DNA of 64,000 nucleotides from contig DISZ01000018.1 of the NCBI GenBank assembly GCA_002422085.1, positions 524,336 through 588,335 of the forward strand. The letters are read 5' to 3'. The notes under the pieces were generated by a model, which saw only the letters and a list, made by a program, of their open reading frames with translations, searched no databases and was not told the DNA's origin. How positions within the stretch are numbered: position 1 is the first letter of the stretch; every line of letters starts with the position of its first letter. This document shows positions 35,489 to 43,936 of the stretch, piece by piece. Position numbers and translations under genes: made by a program. This stretch comes from Rhodobacteraceae bacterium UBA6197. GTDB lineage: Bacteria; Pseudomonadota; Alphaproteobacteria; Rhodobacterales; Rhodobacteraceae.

Positions 35489-36793
35489 TCAATCGATGTT
35501 CTCCTTTGCACCGTGAAACTCAAACAGTACGCCAGAGACATCGTCGATCAGGTCGCCGCGGGTGAAGTCGTTGATATCCCACATCAACGCTTCCAGAAAT
35601 GCACCGCCACCCAATGCGGCGGAGCGCGTCATCATCGTGGCGAGGCCCTCTTCGCTTAGCATCTTGCCCTGCGGATCGGTGGCTTCGGTGATCCCGTCCG
35701 ACATCAGAAACAGCCGGTCACCGGGGGCCAGCGTGATGTTGAAACTGTCATAGCTTGCATCCGTCAGCATGCCCACGGGCAGGCCGCCACCGCCGATATA
35801 CTCGATCGTGCCATCGACGCGTTGCACCGCAGGATACGGGTGACCGGCTTGCACGAAGTTGACATGACCCGAGATCAGGTCGACATCGGCGTAGATCAAT
35901 GTGAAGTAGCTTTCGGTCTGCATCTCGTCCAGCACGAGCGCATTGAGATGAGCCGCCAACTCTTCGGGCGGGCGGGCGTCATAGATGCCATATTCGGTCT
36001 GAATCAGGGCAATGTTTTGATCTGGCGACGAGCCCGACAAATAGCCAGCCAACCGCGCCGTCATCAGTGCCGAAGTGATCCCGTGTCCCGAGACATCAAT
36101 GCCGTAGATCCCGATCCGTCGTGCGTTGATCGGAAAGAACCCAACCAGATCACCGCCGACATGACCCGAGGGGCGCAGCAGCAACGACACCTCGGCGTTG
36201 CCAAAGCTGCGGTGGCGTTCCTTGACCAAGCTTTGTTGAAGCTTGCAGGCCTCGGCCAGATCGCGGTCGATCGAGTCATAGAGGCCTTGCAATTCGTTCA
36301 GCGTCGAGGACACCAGCCGGTTCTTTTCTTTCAGCTCGCGCTCCATCCGCAGGATACGTTCGCCAGCCGCCAGTCGGGCGCGCAGTTCATCGCCGTTGAC
36401 GGGTTTCGACAGGAAGTCGTCGGCACCGCTTTCCAGCCCCTGCGCGACAGCGTTTTTTTCGGTCTTTGAAGTCAGCAGCACGAAATAGCCGTAGCCCCGA
36501 CGTGGCATTGCGCGAAAGGCGCGGCAAAACTCGATCCCGGACATGCCGGGCATCATCCAGTCCGACAACACCAGATCCGGCTCTGTATTGGCGCAAATTG
36601 CCATCGCCTCTTCGCCGGAACCCGCCTCGAGCACCTGATAGCCCGAGCGGGCCAACTGTGCCGCCAGAATCCGCCGCTGCATCCGGCTGTCATCCACTAC
36701 CAGAACCCGCAGCGGTGCGGATTGCGGCGCGGCTGGCCGCGCGCTGAGGGGATGGGGCCGTTTTGGCACGGGAACAACCTGTTTCATCATCAT
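35489..36793 (-). CDS. Response regulator with PP2C-type phosphatase output (RsbU/RbaY-like)
   Basis: A 434-residue signalling protein. Residues 28-145 form a receiver domain with Asp34/Asp35, phospho-acceptor Asp78 (LVLSDWMMPGMSG) and Lys130. A helical linker (about 148-190) leads to a SpoIIE/PP2C phosphatase with VGGDLVGFF, DVSGHGITSALM, LMSDGITEATD and DDVSGVLFE. This layout fits a phosphatase that releases an anti-sigma antagonist in a partner-switching system; RbaY of Rhodobacter capsulatus has it. No STAS or anti-sigma partner is in the window. An HPt gene diverges from it. Three ATGs in a row (36793, 36790, 36787) leave the exact start open. Confidence 0.88.
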   Translation of the reverse strand: MMMKQVVPVPKRPHPLSARPAAPQSAPLRVLVVDDSRMQRRILAAQLARSGYQVLEAGSGEEAMAICANTEPDLVLSDWMMPGMSGIEFCRAFRAMPRRGYGYFVLLTSKTEKNAVAQGLESGADDFLSKPVNGDELRARLAAGERILRMERELKEKNRLVSSTLNELQGLYDSIDRDLAEACKLQQSLVKERHRSFGNAEVSLLLRPSGHVGGDLVGFFPINARRIGIYGIDVSGHGITSALMTARLAGYLSGSSPDQNIALIQTEYGIYDARPPEELAAHLNALVLDEMQTESYFTLIYADVDLISGHVNFVQAGHPYPAVQRVDGTIEYIGGGGLPVGMLTDASYDSFNITLAPGDRLFLMSDGITEATDPQGKMLSEEGLATMMTRSAALGGGAFLEALMWDINDFTRGDLIDDVSGVLFEFHGAKENID

Positions 36794-36921
36794 GACCCCG
36801 CGACCCTACGGGCAGAGGCGTTAATGTCGGGTGAAGCCCTGTCTCCTTTCGGCATTAAGTCTTCTGCAATCTTTGCAAATTAGGCTCGTGCGCGGTGAGG
36901 TCTGCATTCGCGGAGGTGGAG

Positions 36922-37272
36922 ATGATTGATTGGGAGAGGGTTGCCGAGTTGCAGTCCGAGATCGGCGCCGAGGGGTTCGCCGAGGTGTTCGAACTGTTCA
37001 TGGATGAGGTCGAAAGCGTAGTGTCGTGCCTTGGCCAACGTCGCGAAAAACTGGAAGACGATTTGCATTTTCTGAAAGGCAGCGCGTGGAATCTGGGGTT
37101 TCGGCGGTTTGGCGCGCTCTGTCACGATGGCGAACGCCAATCGGCCGCCGGGCAGCCCGATGACGTGGATGTCGCCGCTGTGCTGGAGTGTTACAGTCAG
37201 TCGAAGGCGCTATTCATCGCCCGCGTGGCCGAGTTTTGCGATGTCGCCGTATCCGGATCAGATGCCGCCTGA
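36922..37272 (+). CDS. HPt domain phosphotransfer protein
   Basis: A 116-residue stand-alone histidine phosphotransfer domain. The motif HFLKGSAWNLGFRRF has the phospho-accepting His49 followed by Lys-Gly-Ser, as in Hpt helices. It would pass phosphate between a histidine kinase and a receiver. It diverges from the receiver/PP2C gene 128 bases away, which makes that receiver its most likely partner, an inference from position. GGAGGTGGAG precedes the ATG at 36922. Confidence 0.85.
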   Translation: MIDWERVAELQSEIGAEGFAEVFELFMDEVESVVSCLGQRREKLEDDLHFLKGSAWNLGFRRFGALCHDGERQSAAGQPDDVDVAAVLECYSQSKALFIARVAEFCDVAVSGSDAA

Positions 37273-37294
37273 GCGCCTGCCCGGATGACATGAC

Positions 37295-38542
37295 TCAAAT
37301 CAGGAATTCGGCAAGGGCTTCGTCGTCGGTGATGTCGCGGTAACTGAAGCCGGCATTGTCCAATTGACTGGTCAGCACGTCAAAGCTTGACGCGACTTTG
37401 GTTTCTATCCCGATCAACACGGAGCCGAAATTCCGCGCCGATTTTTTCAAATACTCGAACCGGGCGATATCGTCGTCGGGTCCGAGCATTGCCAGAAATT
37501 CGCGCAGCGCCCCGGGGCGCTGCGGCATCCGCAAGATGTAGTATTTCTTCAATCCGGCAAAGCGCTGTGCGCGTTCCTTGACCTCGGGGAGGCGCTCGAA
37601 ATCGAAGTTCCCGCCCGAAGTGATGCAGACCACCGTCTTGCCGCGGATCTGATCCGCCAGTTCTGGCAGAACATCAACCGAGAGCGCGCCCGCCGGTTCC
37701 AGCACGATCCCTTCGACATTCAGCATTTCCAACATGGTCACGCAGATCCGGTCCTCGGGTGCCAGCAGCACCTGATCGGGGCGCACCCAGTCCAGCCGCT
37801 GATAGGTCAGCGTGCCCAACCGCGCCACCGCCGCGCCATCGACAAAGCTGTTCACGCGTTTCAGCGTAACTGGCCCGCCTTCGGCGACCGCTGCAGTCAG
37901 ACTGGCCCCCCCTAATGGCTCGACGAAGCGAAAGTCCACGTCTTTTGCCACCTCGCGCAAATAGCCGGTGACCCCGGCGGCAAGCCCGCCGCCGCCCACC
38001 GGCAGGATCACCAGATCAGGAGCCCGGCCCAGCTGAGCGAACAATTCAACCGCGACGCTCGCTTGGCCCTCGATCACATCGGCATCATCGAAGGGTGATA
38101 GAAAATGCGCCCCTGCTTCGGTGCAAAATCGTTGGCTGGCGGCCAGGGTCTGGTCAAAATAGTCGCCGGTCAGCACGATTTCGATGGTGTCGCCCCCAAA
38201 GGTTCGGGTTTTGTCGATCTTTTGCTGCGGGGTGGTGACGGGCATGAAGATCGTCCCTTTTACCCCGAAATGACGGCAGGCAAAGGCGACGCCCTGCGCG
38301 TGATTTCCTGCGCTTGCGCAGACGAAATGCCCCTGTTCGGGATCGGCCACCCGGACCTTGCGCATCGCGTTGAAGGCCCCTCGAAGTTTGTAGCTGCGCA
38401 CCGGCGTCAGGTCTTCGCGCTTCAGCCAGATCTCGGCGCCGTAGCGCGCACTGAGGTGGTCATTGCGCTGCAACGGCGTCGGATCGAAAAGATCGCGCAA
38501 TGCGGCAGTGGCGGTTCGGGCCTGGGCGGAAAAACTGGTCAT
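37295..38542 (-). CDS. ilvA: Threonine ammonia-lyase (threonine dehydratase)
   Basis: A 415-residue PLP enzyme converting threonine to 2-oxobutyrate, the entry to isoleucine synthesis. The PLP Lys lies in RSYKLRGAFNAM near residue 51, and the glycine loop is LPVGGGGLAAG. A C-terminal ACT-like regulatory part (about 325-415) includes KYYILRMPQRPGALREF, so this is the shorter, one-ACT type. It ends tail to tail with the HPt gene and diverges from argG. Confidence 0.92.
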   Translation of the reverse strand: MTSFSAQARTATAALRDLFDPTPLQRNDHLSARYGAEIWLKREDLTPVRSYKLRGAFNAMRKVRVADPEQGHFVCASAGNHAQGVAFACRHFGVKGTIFMPVTTPQQKIDKTRTFGGDTIEIVLTGDYFDQTLAASQRFCTEAGAHFLSPFDDADVIEGQASVAVELFAQLGRAPDLVILPVGGGGLAAGVTGYLREVAKDVDFRFVEPLGGASLTAAVAEGGPVTLKRVNSFVDGAAVARLGTLTYQRLDWVRPDQVLLAPEDRICVTMLEMLNVEGIVLEPAGALSVDVLPELADQIRGKTVVCITSGGNFDFERLPEVKERAQRFAGLKKYYILRMPQRPGALREFLAMLGPDDDIARFEYLKKSARNFGSVLIGIETKVASSFDVLTSQLDNAGFSYRDITDDEALAEFLI

Positions 38543-38738
38543 CGTGCAGGTCTGCCGCCGCCGGGGCGCAAAGGCAAGACCATTCCTGGCAATGGATACC
38601 GCGCGGCGATCGGGTTCCCGGATCCGGAGGCGGCGGTCTTTGACAGGGTGCGGGGCGGGTTGGTCCCGTGTAGCCCTTGTTTGACGTGTAAAAACGCTTT
38701 ATCCCGCCCCCAGATCTTATGAAGTCTGGAGCTGCCCC

Positions 38739-39965
38739 ATGTCCGCCCCCAAGAAAGTCGTGCTTGCCTATTCCGGCGGCCTCGATACCTCGATCATTCT
38801 GAAATGGTTGCAAACAGAGTATGGCTGCGAAGTGGTGACCTTCACCGCCGATCTCGGTCAGGGCGAAGAGCTGGAACCGGCGCGGGCCAAGGCGCTGCTG
38901 ATGGGGATCAAGGAAGAGAACATCCACATCGTCGATGTGCGCGAAGAATTCGTGCGCGACTTCGTCTTTCCGATGTTCCGCGCCAATGCGCTTTATGAGG
39001 GGCTTTACCTCTTGGGCACCTCGATTGCCCGGCCGCTGATTTCGCAGCATCTGGTGCGTATCGCGCATGAGCACGGCGCCGACGCGGTGGCCCATGGCGC
39101 GACCGGCAAGGGCAATGACCAGGTGCGGTTCGAATTGTCGGCCTATGCGTTGGACCCGTCGATCAAGGTGATCGCACCGTGGCGCGAATGGGATCTGAGT
39201 TCGCGCACCAAGCTTCTCGAGTTCGCCGAGGCGAATCAGATTCCGATTGCCAAGGACAAGCGCGGCGAGGCGCCGTTTTCGGTTGACGCGAACCTGCTGC
39301 ACACCTCTTCCGAAGGCAAGGCGTTGGAAAACCCCGGCGACGAGGCCCCGGAATATGTCTATCAGCGCACCGTCAACCCCGAGGACGCGCCCGACACACC
39401 CGAAATGGTCGAGATCACCTTTGAACGCGGCGATGCCGTGGCGATCAATGGTCAGGCGATGAGCCCGGCGACGATCCTGACCAAGCTCAACGAGTTGGGC
39501 GGCAAGCACGGTGTCGGTCGTCTGGACCTTGTGGAAAACCGTTTTGTGGGCATGAAATCGCGCGGGATCTATGAAACGCCGGGCGGCACGATCCTGCTTG
39601 AGGCACATCGCGGGATCGAACAGATCACGCTGGATAGCGGCGCGGGCCATCTGAAAGACAGCATCATGCCGCGCTATGCCGAGCTGATCTACAACGGCTT
39701 CTGGTTCTCGCCCGAACGCGAAATGTTGCAAGCCCTGATCGACAAAAGTCAGGACCATGTTACCGGCACCGTGCGGGTGAAGCTTTACAAGGGGTCGGTT
39801 CGCAACGTCGCGCGCTGGTCGGACCACAGCCTCTATTCAGAAAAGCACGTGACCTTTGAAGAAGATGCGGGCGCCTACGACCAGAAGGATGCGGCCGGGT
39901 TCATCCGGCTGAATGCGCTGCGCCTGAAGCTGATTGCCACCCGCAACGCACGGGTCGCAAAATGA
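38739..39965 (+). CDS. argG: Argininosuccinate synthase
   Basis: A 408-residue ligase joining citrulline and aspartate with ATP in arginine synthesis. The N-terminal PP-loop LAYSGGLDTSIILKWL binds ATP, and the late AHGATGKGNDQVRFE and SLNLHT-region equivalents are in place. Length is normal. The 196-base region before it, shared with ilvA, should hold its promoter; TTGACG near 38678 is a possible -35 box without a convincing -10. It overlaps the MogA/MoaB gene by four bases. Confidence 0.96.
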   Translation: MSAPKKVVLAYSGGLDTSIILKWLQTEYGCEVVTFTADLGQGEELEPARAKALLMGIKEENIHIVDVREEFVRDFVFPMFRANALYEGLYLLGTSIARPLISQHLVRIAHEHGADAVAHGATGKGNDQVRFELSAYALDPSIKVIAPWREWDLSSRTKLLEFAEANQIPIAKDKRGEAPFSVDANLLHTSSEGKALENPGDEAPEYVYQRTVNPEDAPDTPEMVEITFERGDAVAINGQAMSPATILTKLNELGGKHGVGRLDLVENRFVGMKSRGIYETPGGTILLEAHRGIEQITLDSGAGHLKDSIMPRYAELIYNGFWFSPEREMLQALIDKSQDHVTGTVRVKLYKGSVRNVARWSDHSLYSEKHVTFEEDAGAYDQKDAAGFIRLNALRLKLIATRNARVAK

Positions 39966-40486
39966 CGGCGCGGGCCGCTATTGTCACGGTCTCGGATCGC
40001 GCATCGCGCGGTGAATACGAAGACAAGGGCGGCCCCGGCTGCGAGGCATGGCTGCGCGATGTCGTGACCTCGCCGTTGCAGATCACCCGCGACATCATTC
40101 CCGACGGGCGCGACAGCGTGGCCCAGACCCTGCGCCGCCTTGTGGCCGAGGGGGCCGACCTGATCCTTGTGACCGGCGGCACCGGCCCGGCACCGCGCGA
40201 TGAAACGCCCGAAGGCGTGGCCGATGTCCTTGAAAAAGAGCTGGTCGGTTTTGGCGAGGAAATGCGCCGCGCCTCGCTTCTAGAGGTGCCAACGGCAATA
40301 TTGTCGCGTCAAACGGCTGGAATCGCTGGGAAATCCTTGATCATCACGCTTCCGGGCAAGCCGACGGCGATAGCCACCTGCCTGAATGCGGTGTTTGCGG
40401 CGGTGCCCTATTGCCTTGATCTGATCGGTGCGGGTCGGATCGAGACCGCCCCCGAAAAGATCGCCGCATTTCGCCCCAAAAGCTGA
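39962..40486 (+). CDS. MogA/MoaB family molybdopterin protein
   Basis: A 174-residue MoCF-fold protein, with VTVSDRASRGEYEDKGGPGC at the start, TGGTGPAPRDETPEGV in the middle and TLPGKPTAIATCLNAV near the end. Family members adenylylate molybdopterin (Mog) or are the related MoaB. Length and the SRGEYEDKGGP motif favour a Mog-type role. It overlaps argG by four bases (ATGA), an unexpected coupling of arginine and molybdenum cofactor synthesis. Confidence 0.88.
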   Translation: MTARAAIVTVSDRASRGEYEDKGGPGCEAWLRDVVTSPLQITRDIIPDGRDSVAQTLRRLVAEGADLILVTGGTGPAPRDETPEGVADVLEKELVGFGEEMRRASLLEVPTAILSRQTAGIAGKSLIITLPGKPTAIATCLNAVFAAVPYCLDLIGAGRIETAPEKIAAFRPKS

Positions 40487-40541
40487 TTCGTTCGGATTGG
40501 CCCCGCAGGCAGGCCGCTGGATGACGCGACGGCGTGTTCGC

Positions 40542-41573
40542 CTAGGATTTGCGGATCGTATCGCCCGGCTGCAACGTCGGTTCCAGCTCGATCACCTCGC
40601 CGCCGATCAGGCCCGAATGGCTGCGACCGGCGATGATCTGGGCGGCGCGCTTGCCGATTGCGCGGCGGCAGGCGTCCATCGTGGCAAGACGCCTTGGCAG
40701 GCCGTCAAGCAGATCGACACCGTTAAAGCCGGCAAGCCCCAGTTTGCCCGGCACGTCGATACCCTTTTCAAGGCACCACAAAAGCCCGCCTGCGCCGATC
40801 ATGTCATTGGAATAATAAAGAAAATCCAGATCTGGGCTGCGCGTCAGGATTGTCTCGGTCATTTCGCGGCCCTTCAGCAAGGCCGAGCCGCCCTGATAGA
40901 ATTCGCGGTCCTCCAGCGTCAGCCCCGCCAGCGCCAGCCCTTCCTGAAAGCCCTCAAGCCGTTTGCGGGCACGGTGATCCTCGGGCATCTTCGTGCCGAG
41001 AAAACCGATGCGGCGGTAGCCTGCGGCAACAATCGCCTCGGCCATATGCAAACCGGCCCGACGGTGCGAGATGCCAACAACCGAATCCACTCCCTGACCG
41101 TCAACATCCATGATCTCGACGATCGGGATACCCGCGTTTTCCATCATCGCGCGGGCGGCTGGGGTGTGTTCCAATCCCGCCAGAATGACGCCCGAGGGGC
41201 GCCATGACAGCATCTCGTACAGCACGGACTCTTCCTTTTCGGGGGAATAGTTCGTGACACCGACGACGGGCTGCAATCCGGTATCTTCAAGCTCTTCCGA
41301 GATCCCGCCAAGAACTTCGGGGAAAACGAGGTTTGAAAGCGACGGGATAATGACCGCGACAAGGTTGACCCGTTGGCTTGCCAAGGCGCCTGCGATCTTG
41401 TTGGGCACATAGCCCAGCGACTTGGAGGCCAAAAGCACCTTTTCACGGGTGGCGTCGGAAACGTCGCCCCGGTTTCGCAGCACACGGCTGACGGTCATTT
41501 CTGAAACGCCGGAGGCTTCGGAGACGTCGCGCAGGGTCAATGGGCGGCGGTGGTCAACAGGGGGACGGGTCAC
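40542..41573 (-). CDS. LacI-family repressor, GntR-like
   Basis: A 343-residue LacI/GalR regulator. The helix-turn-helix TLRDVSEASGVSEMTVSRVL and hinge helix YVPNKIAGALASQRVNLVAV are complete, followed by a periplasmic-binding-protein core. It resembles the gluconate repressor group (Gnt-I type). No sugar gene lies next to it, but a LacI-type palindrome (41652-41665) sits 79 bases upstream of its start, where it could bind to control itself or a lost neighbour. Confidence 0.88.
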   Translation of the reverse strand: MTRPPVDHRRPLTLRDVSEASGVSEMTVSRVLRNRGDVSDATREKVLLASKSLGYVPNKIAGALASQRVNLVAVIIPSLSNLVFPEVLGGISEELEDTGLQPVVGVTNYSPEKEESVLYEMLSWRPSGVILAGLEHTPAARAMMENAGIPIVEIMDVDGQGVDSVVGISHRRAGLHMAEAIVAAGYRRIGFLGTKMPEDHRARKRLEGFQEGLALAGLTLEDREFYQGGSALLKGREMTETILTRSPDLDFLYYSNDMIGAGGLLWCLEKGIDVPGKLGLAGFNGVDLLDGLPRRLATMDACRRAIGKRAAQIIAGRSHSGLIGGEVIELEPTLQPGDTIRKS

Positions 41574-41651
41574 GCGCGGGCCTCTCGGTGGGGGGTGTCA
41601 CACATGATTAGCGCCAAAAGTTTCCCTTGTGCAAGCAGGAGGGACAGATTA

Positions 41652-41665
41652 TGTTAACGCTAACG
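41652..41665. promoter_or_regulatory. LacI-type operator candidate
   Basis: TGTTAACGCTAACG: a near-palindrome with arms GTTA/TAAC around a central ACGC, the usual LacI-family shape and close in character to gluconate operators. It lies upstream of the repressor gene at 40542-41573. Confidence 0.55.
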
Positions 41666-41727
41666 GCCTTTGGGCTGGCAATACCGGCGCGTTCTGACTG
41701 CAAGCTATGAGGGGCGCGACGGGGTTC

Positions 41728-41765
41728 AAGGGGAAGCGGTGGGCCAAAAACGCTTCCCCTTTTTC
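41728..41765 (+). terminator. Orphan rho-independent terminator
   Basis: AAGGGGAAGCG, a 12-base loop, CGCTTCCCCTT with a T run to 41764. It points rightwards, yet no gene lies between it and the operator 60 bases upstream. Confidence 0.8.
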
Positions 41766-41812
41766 ATGCCGGGTTGCGAAACGGGTCAATTCCTCGCATT
41801 AAGGCCGGGCGT

Positions 41813-41888
41813 GGCCCCGTAGCTCAGGGGATAGAGCGACCGCCTCCTAAGCGGTAGGTCGCAGGTTCGAATCCTGCCGGGGCCGCCA
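41813..41888 (+). tRNA. tRNA-Arg (anticodon CCT)
   Basis: A 76-base cloverleaf. Acceptor GGCCCCG pairs with CGGGGCC, followed by G and an encoded CCA. The D arm GCTC/GAGC, the anticodon stem ACCGC/GCGGT with loop CTCCTAA (anticodon CCT, reads AGG) and the T arm GCAGG/CCTGC with loop TTCGAAT are all perfect. Confidence 0.97.
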
Positions 41889-42656
41889 TGTTTTGCGACA
41901 GTCAGAAAAAGCAGCGGAGTGCGCAAAACAAAGCATGAGCCCGCGCAAAGAGCATCACGCAACAACTTTGGCCTTCGACCCACCTCTTGGGCGCTAAGCT
42001 TGCCCTGCCGAGCGGAGAGGGTGACAGGAGTATTGGTTCCGCCGTCTGTCCTTTCGCTGCGAGAGCGGCCGAGCTTGGGACCGCTGACCATGCCGTTTCA
42101 TCTGACGACCAAGACGCGGCGGGAAATCCGAGTTCGCAAGGCAGATCAAGGAACATCCTTGCATGACATTCAATTGCGAAACCCCTCCAGAGCGTTTTGC
42201 CCGATACAGGTGATCTGCGACGGTTCCGTCGTGACCGGCGGTTCCTGACGTTTTGCGGCATGGATCTGGCCACGGTCCAATCCGGCATGTTCCGCGCGCG
42301 ACGCAAAATCGCACGTATGGCAATGCCCGCCCGCGGCGCACGTTCTGGCTCGCCGGGTAGACGGCGGTCGTGAAGACGGCAAGTGGCGCCGGGACAAGTT
42401 CGAGCACTGGATCGCACAAGACAGGCACAACCCGGACTTGCGCCTCTGTGCCTCTGCCGGTTCTTGCGAAAAATTCTCTCGTTCATTCTGCCGCGAAAAT
42501 GCCACTTGTGCAGTGCGTCGCTTTCGAGAGGATTGCGAAGGCCCTGAGAAAGAACCTGCGCACTCATTTGCTTTTGGGCTGTGACACCGGGCATCGGCGA
42601 GGGCGATGCGCAGACCGCCCCCGTGGTGGGAGCCCGTTAACAGCGGGCATCCGGGA
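41889..42656. other. 768 bp beside tRNA-Arg without a recognisable gene
   Basis: No supported gene. Two short rightward frames look protein-like: 42260-42373 (37 codons, beginning MDLATVQSGMFRARRKIARM) and, in another frame from about 42371, EDGKWRRDKFEHWIAQDRHN and on. They would join across a frameshift, but I recognise neither and see no ribosome site. The position, directly after a tRNA 3' end, is typical for integrated elements and their scars. I did not see a second copy of the tRNA end. Confidence 0.4.
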
Positions 42657-43889
42657 TCAAAGCGGTCGGTCGCCCGCAGCGTCCTTGATCCGGGTGGGCA
42701 GCCCGAGACGCCCCAGCAGTTCAAGGAAGGGCCGGGGCGGCAAGTCCTCGACATTGACCATCTGTGCCACGTCCCATTCGCCGCTGGCCACCAGCATCGC
42801 CGCGGCGACGGGTGGCACGCCGGCAGTGTAGCTGATGCCTTGCGCGCCAACCTCAAGATAGGCGTCCTTGTGGTCCGCCACGTTATAGATCAGCGCCTCG
42901 GTTTCGGTTCCGTCCTTCATGCCGCGAATGACATCCCCGATGCAGGTCTTGCCGGTATAGTCGGGCGCAAGGCTGGCCGGATCGGGCAATACCGCCTTGA
43001 CCACCTTGAGCGGGATCACCTCTTGCCCTTCGGCCGTCCTGACCGGCTTTTCAGACAGGAGCCCGAGGTTTTTCAGCACGGTGAAGACGTTGATGTAGTG
43101 ATCGCCAAAGCCCATCCAGAAGCGCACGTCGGCGTCGGCGTAACGGGCCGACAGGGAATGCACCTCGTCATGGCCGGTCAGATAGGCTTTTTGCATGCCG
43201 ACGACGGGCAAGGTCCAGGTCTGGCCAACCTCAAACATGGCGTTCGACTGCCACGCCCCCTTTTGCCAACTGTAGACGGTGCCGGTAAACTCACGGAAGT
43301 TGATTTCCGGGTCGAAATTCGTGGCAAACCAGCGACCATGCGCGCCTGCGTTGATGTCAACGATGTCGATGCTGGTGATCGTGTCGAACAGCTCATCTTC
43401 GGCCAGACGCGCATAGGCGTTGACCACGCCGGGGTCAAAGCCGACGCCCAGAATGGCTGTCACGCCGGCCGCACGACAACGGTCGCGGCGTTGCCATTCG
43501 TAGTTGCCATACCACGGCGGTGTTTCGCAAATCTTGGTCGGATCTTCGTGGATGGCGGTATCCAGATAGGCGGCGCCGGTCTGGATGCAGGCCTCAAGCA
43601 CGGTCATGTTGACGAAGGCCGAACCGACGTTGATGACGATTTGCGCGCCGGTTTCGCGGATCAGGGCGGCGACGGAGGGCGAATTCATCGCGTCAACGCG
43701 GTGGGCGGCAAAAAGGCCGGGCTGCTTCATCGCGCCTTTAGCGTGGACGCTGTCGATGATCGCGCGGCATTTTTCCACGGTGCGCGAGGCGATGTGAAGA
43801 TCGCCCAGAACGTCGTTGTTCTGCGCCGCCTTGTGGGCCACGACCTGAGCCACACCACCGGCGCCGATAATCAGCACGTTACGTTTCAC
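42657..43889 (-). CDS. Carboxynorspermidine dehydrogenase (saccharopine dehydrogenase family)
   Basis: A 410-residue NADP-dependent reductase. The N-terminal Rossmann motif is VLIIGAGGVAQVVAHKAAQ, and GVGFDPGVVNAYARL and HDEVHSLSARY are family landmarks. It joins aspartate semialdehyde with putrescine or diaminopropane, giving carboxyspermidine or carboxynorspermidine. The decarboxylase NspC lies 47 bases upstream in the same direction, which settles the role in this alternative polyamine route. Confidence 0.9.
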   Translation of the reverse strand: MKRNVLIIGAGGVAQVVAHKAAQNNDVLGDLHIASRTVEKCRAIIDSVHAKGAMKQPGLFAAHRVDAMNSPSVAALIRETGAQIVINVGSAFVNMTVLEACIQTGAAYLDTAIHEDPTKICETPPWYGNYEWQRRDRCRAAGVTAILGVGFDPGVVNAYARLAEDELFDTITSIDIVDINAGAHGRWFATNFDPEINFREFTGTVYSWQKGAWQSNAMFEVGQTWTLPVVGMQKAYLTGHDEVHSLSARYADADVRFWMGFGDHYINVFTVLKNLGLLSEKPVRTAEGQEVIPLKVVKAVLPDPASLAPDYTGKTCIGDVIRGMKDGTETEALIYNVADHKDAYLEVGAQGISYTAGVPPVAAAMLVASGEWDVAQMVNVEDLPPRPFLELLGRLGLPTRIKDAAGDRPL

Positions 43890-43936
43890 TTCGGCTGTCT
43901 CCTTTCAGGCTGACAGGGGAAGGGGCCAATCGACCC

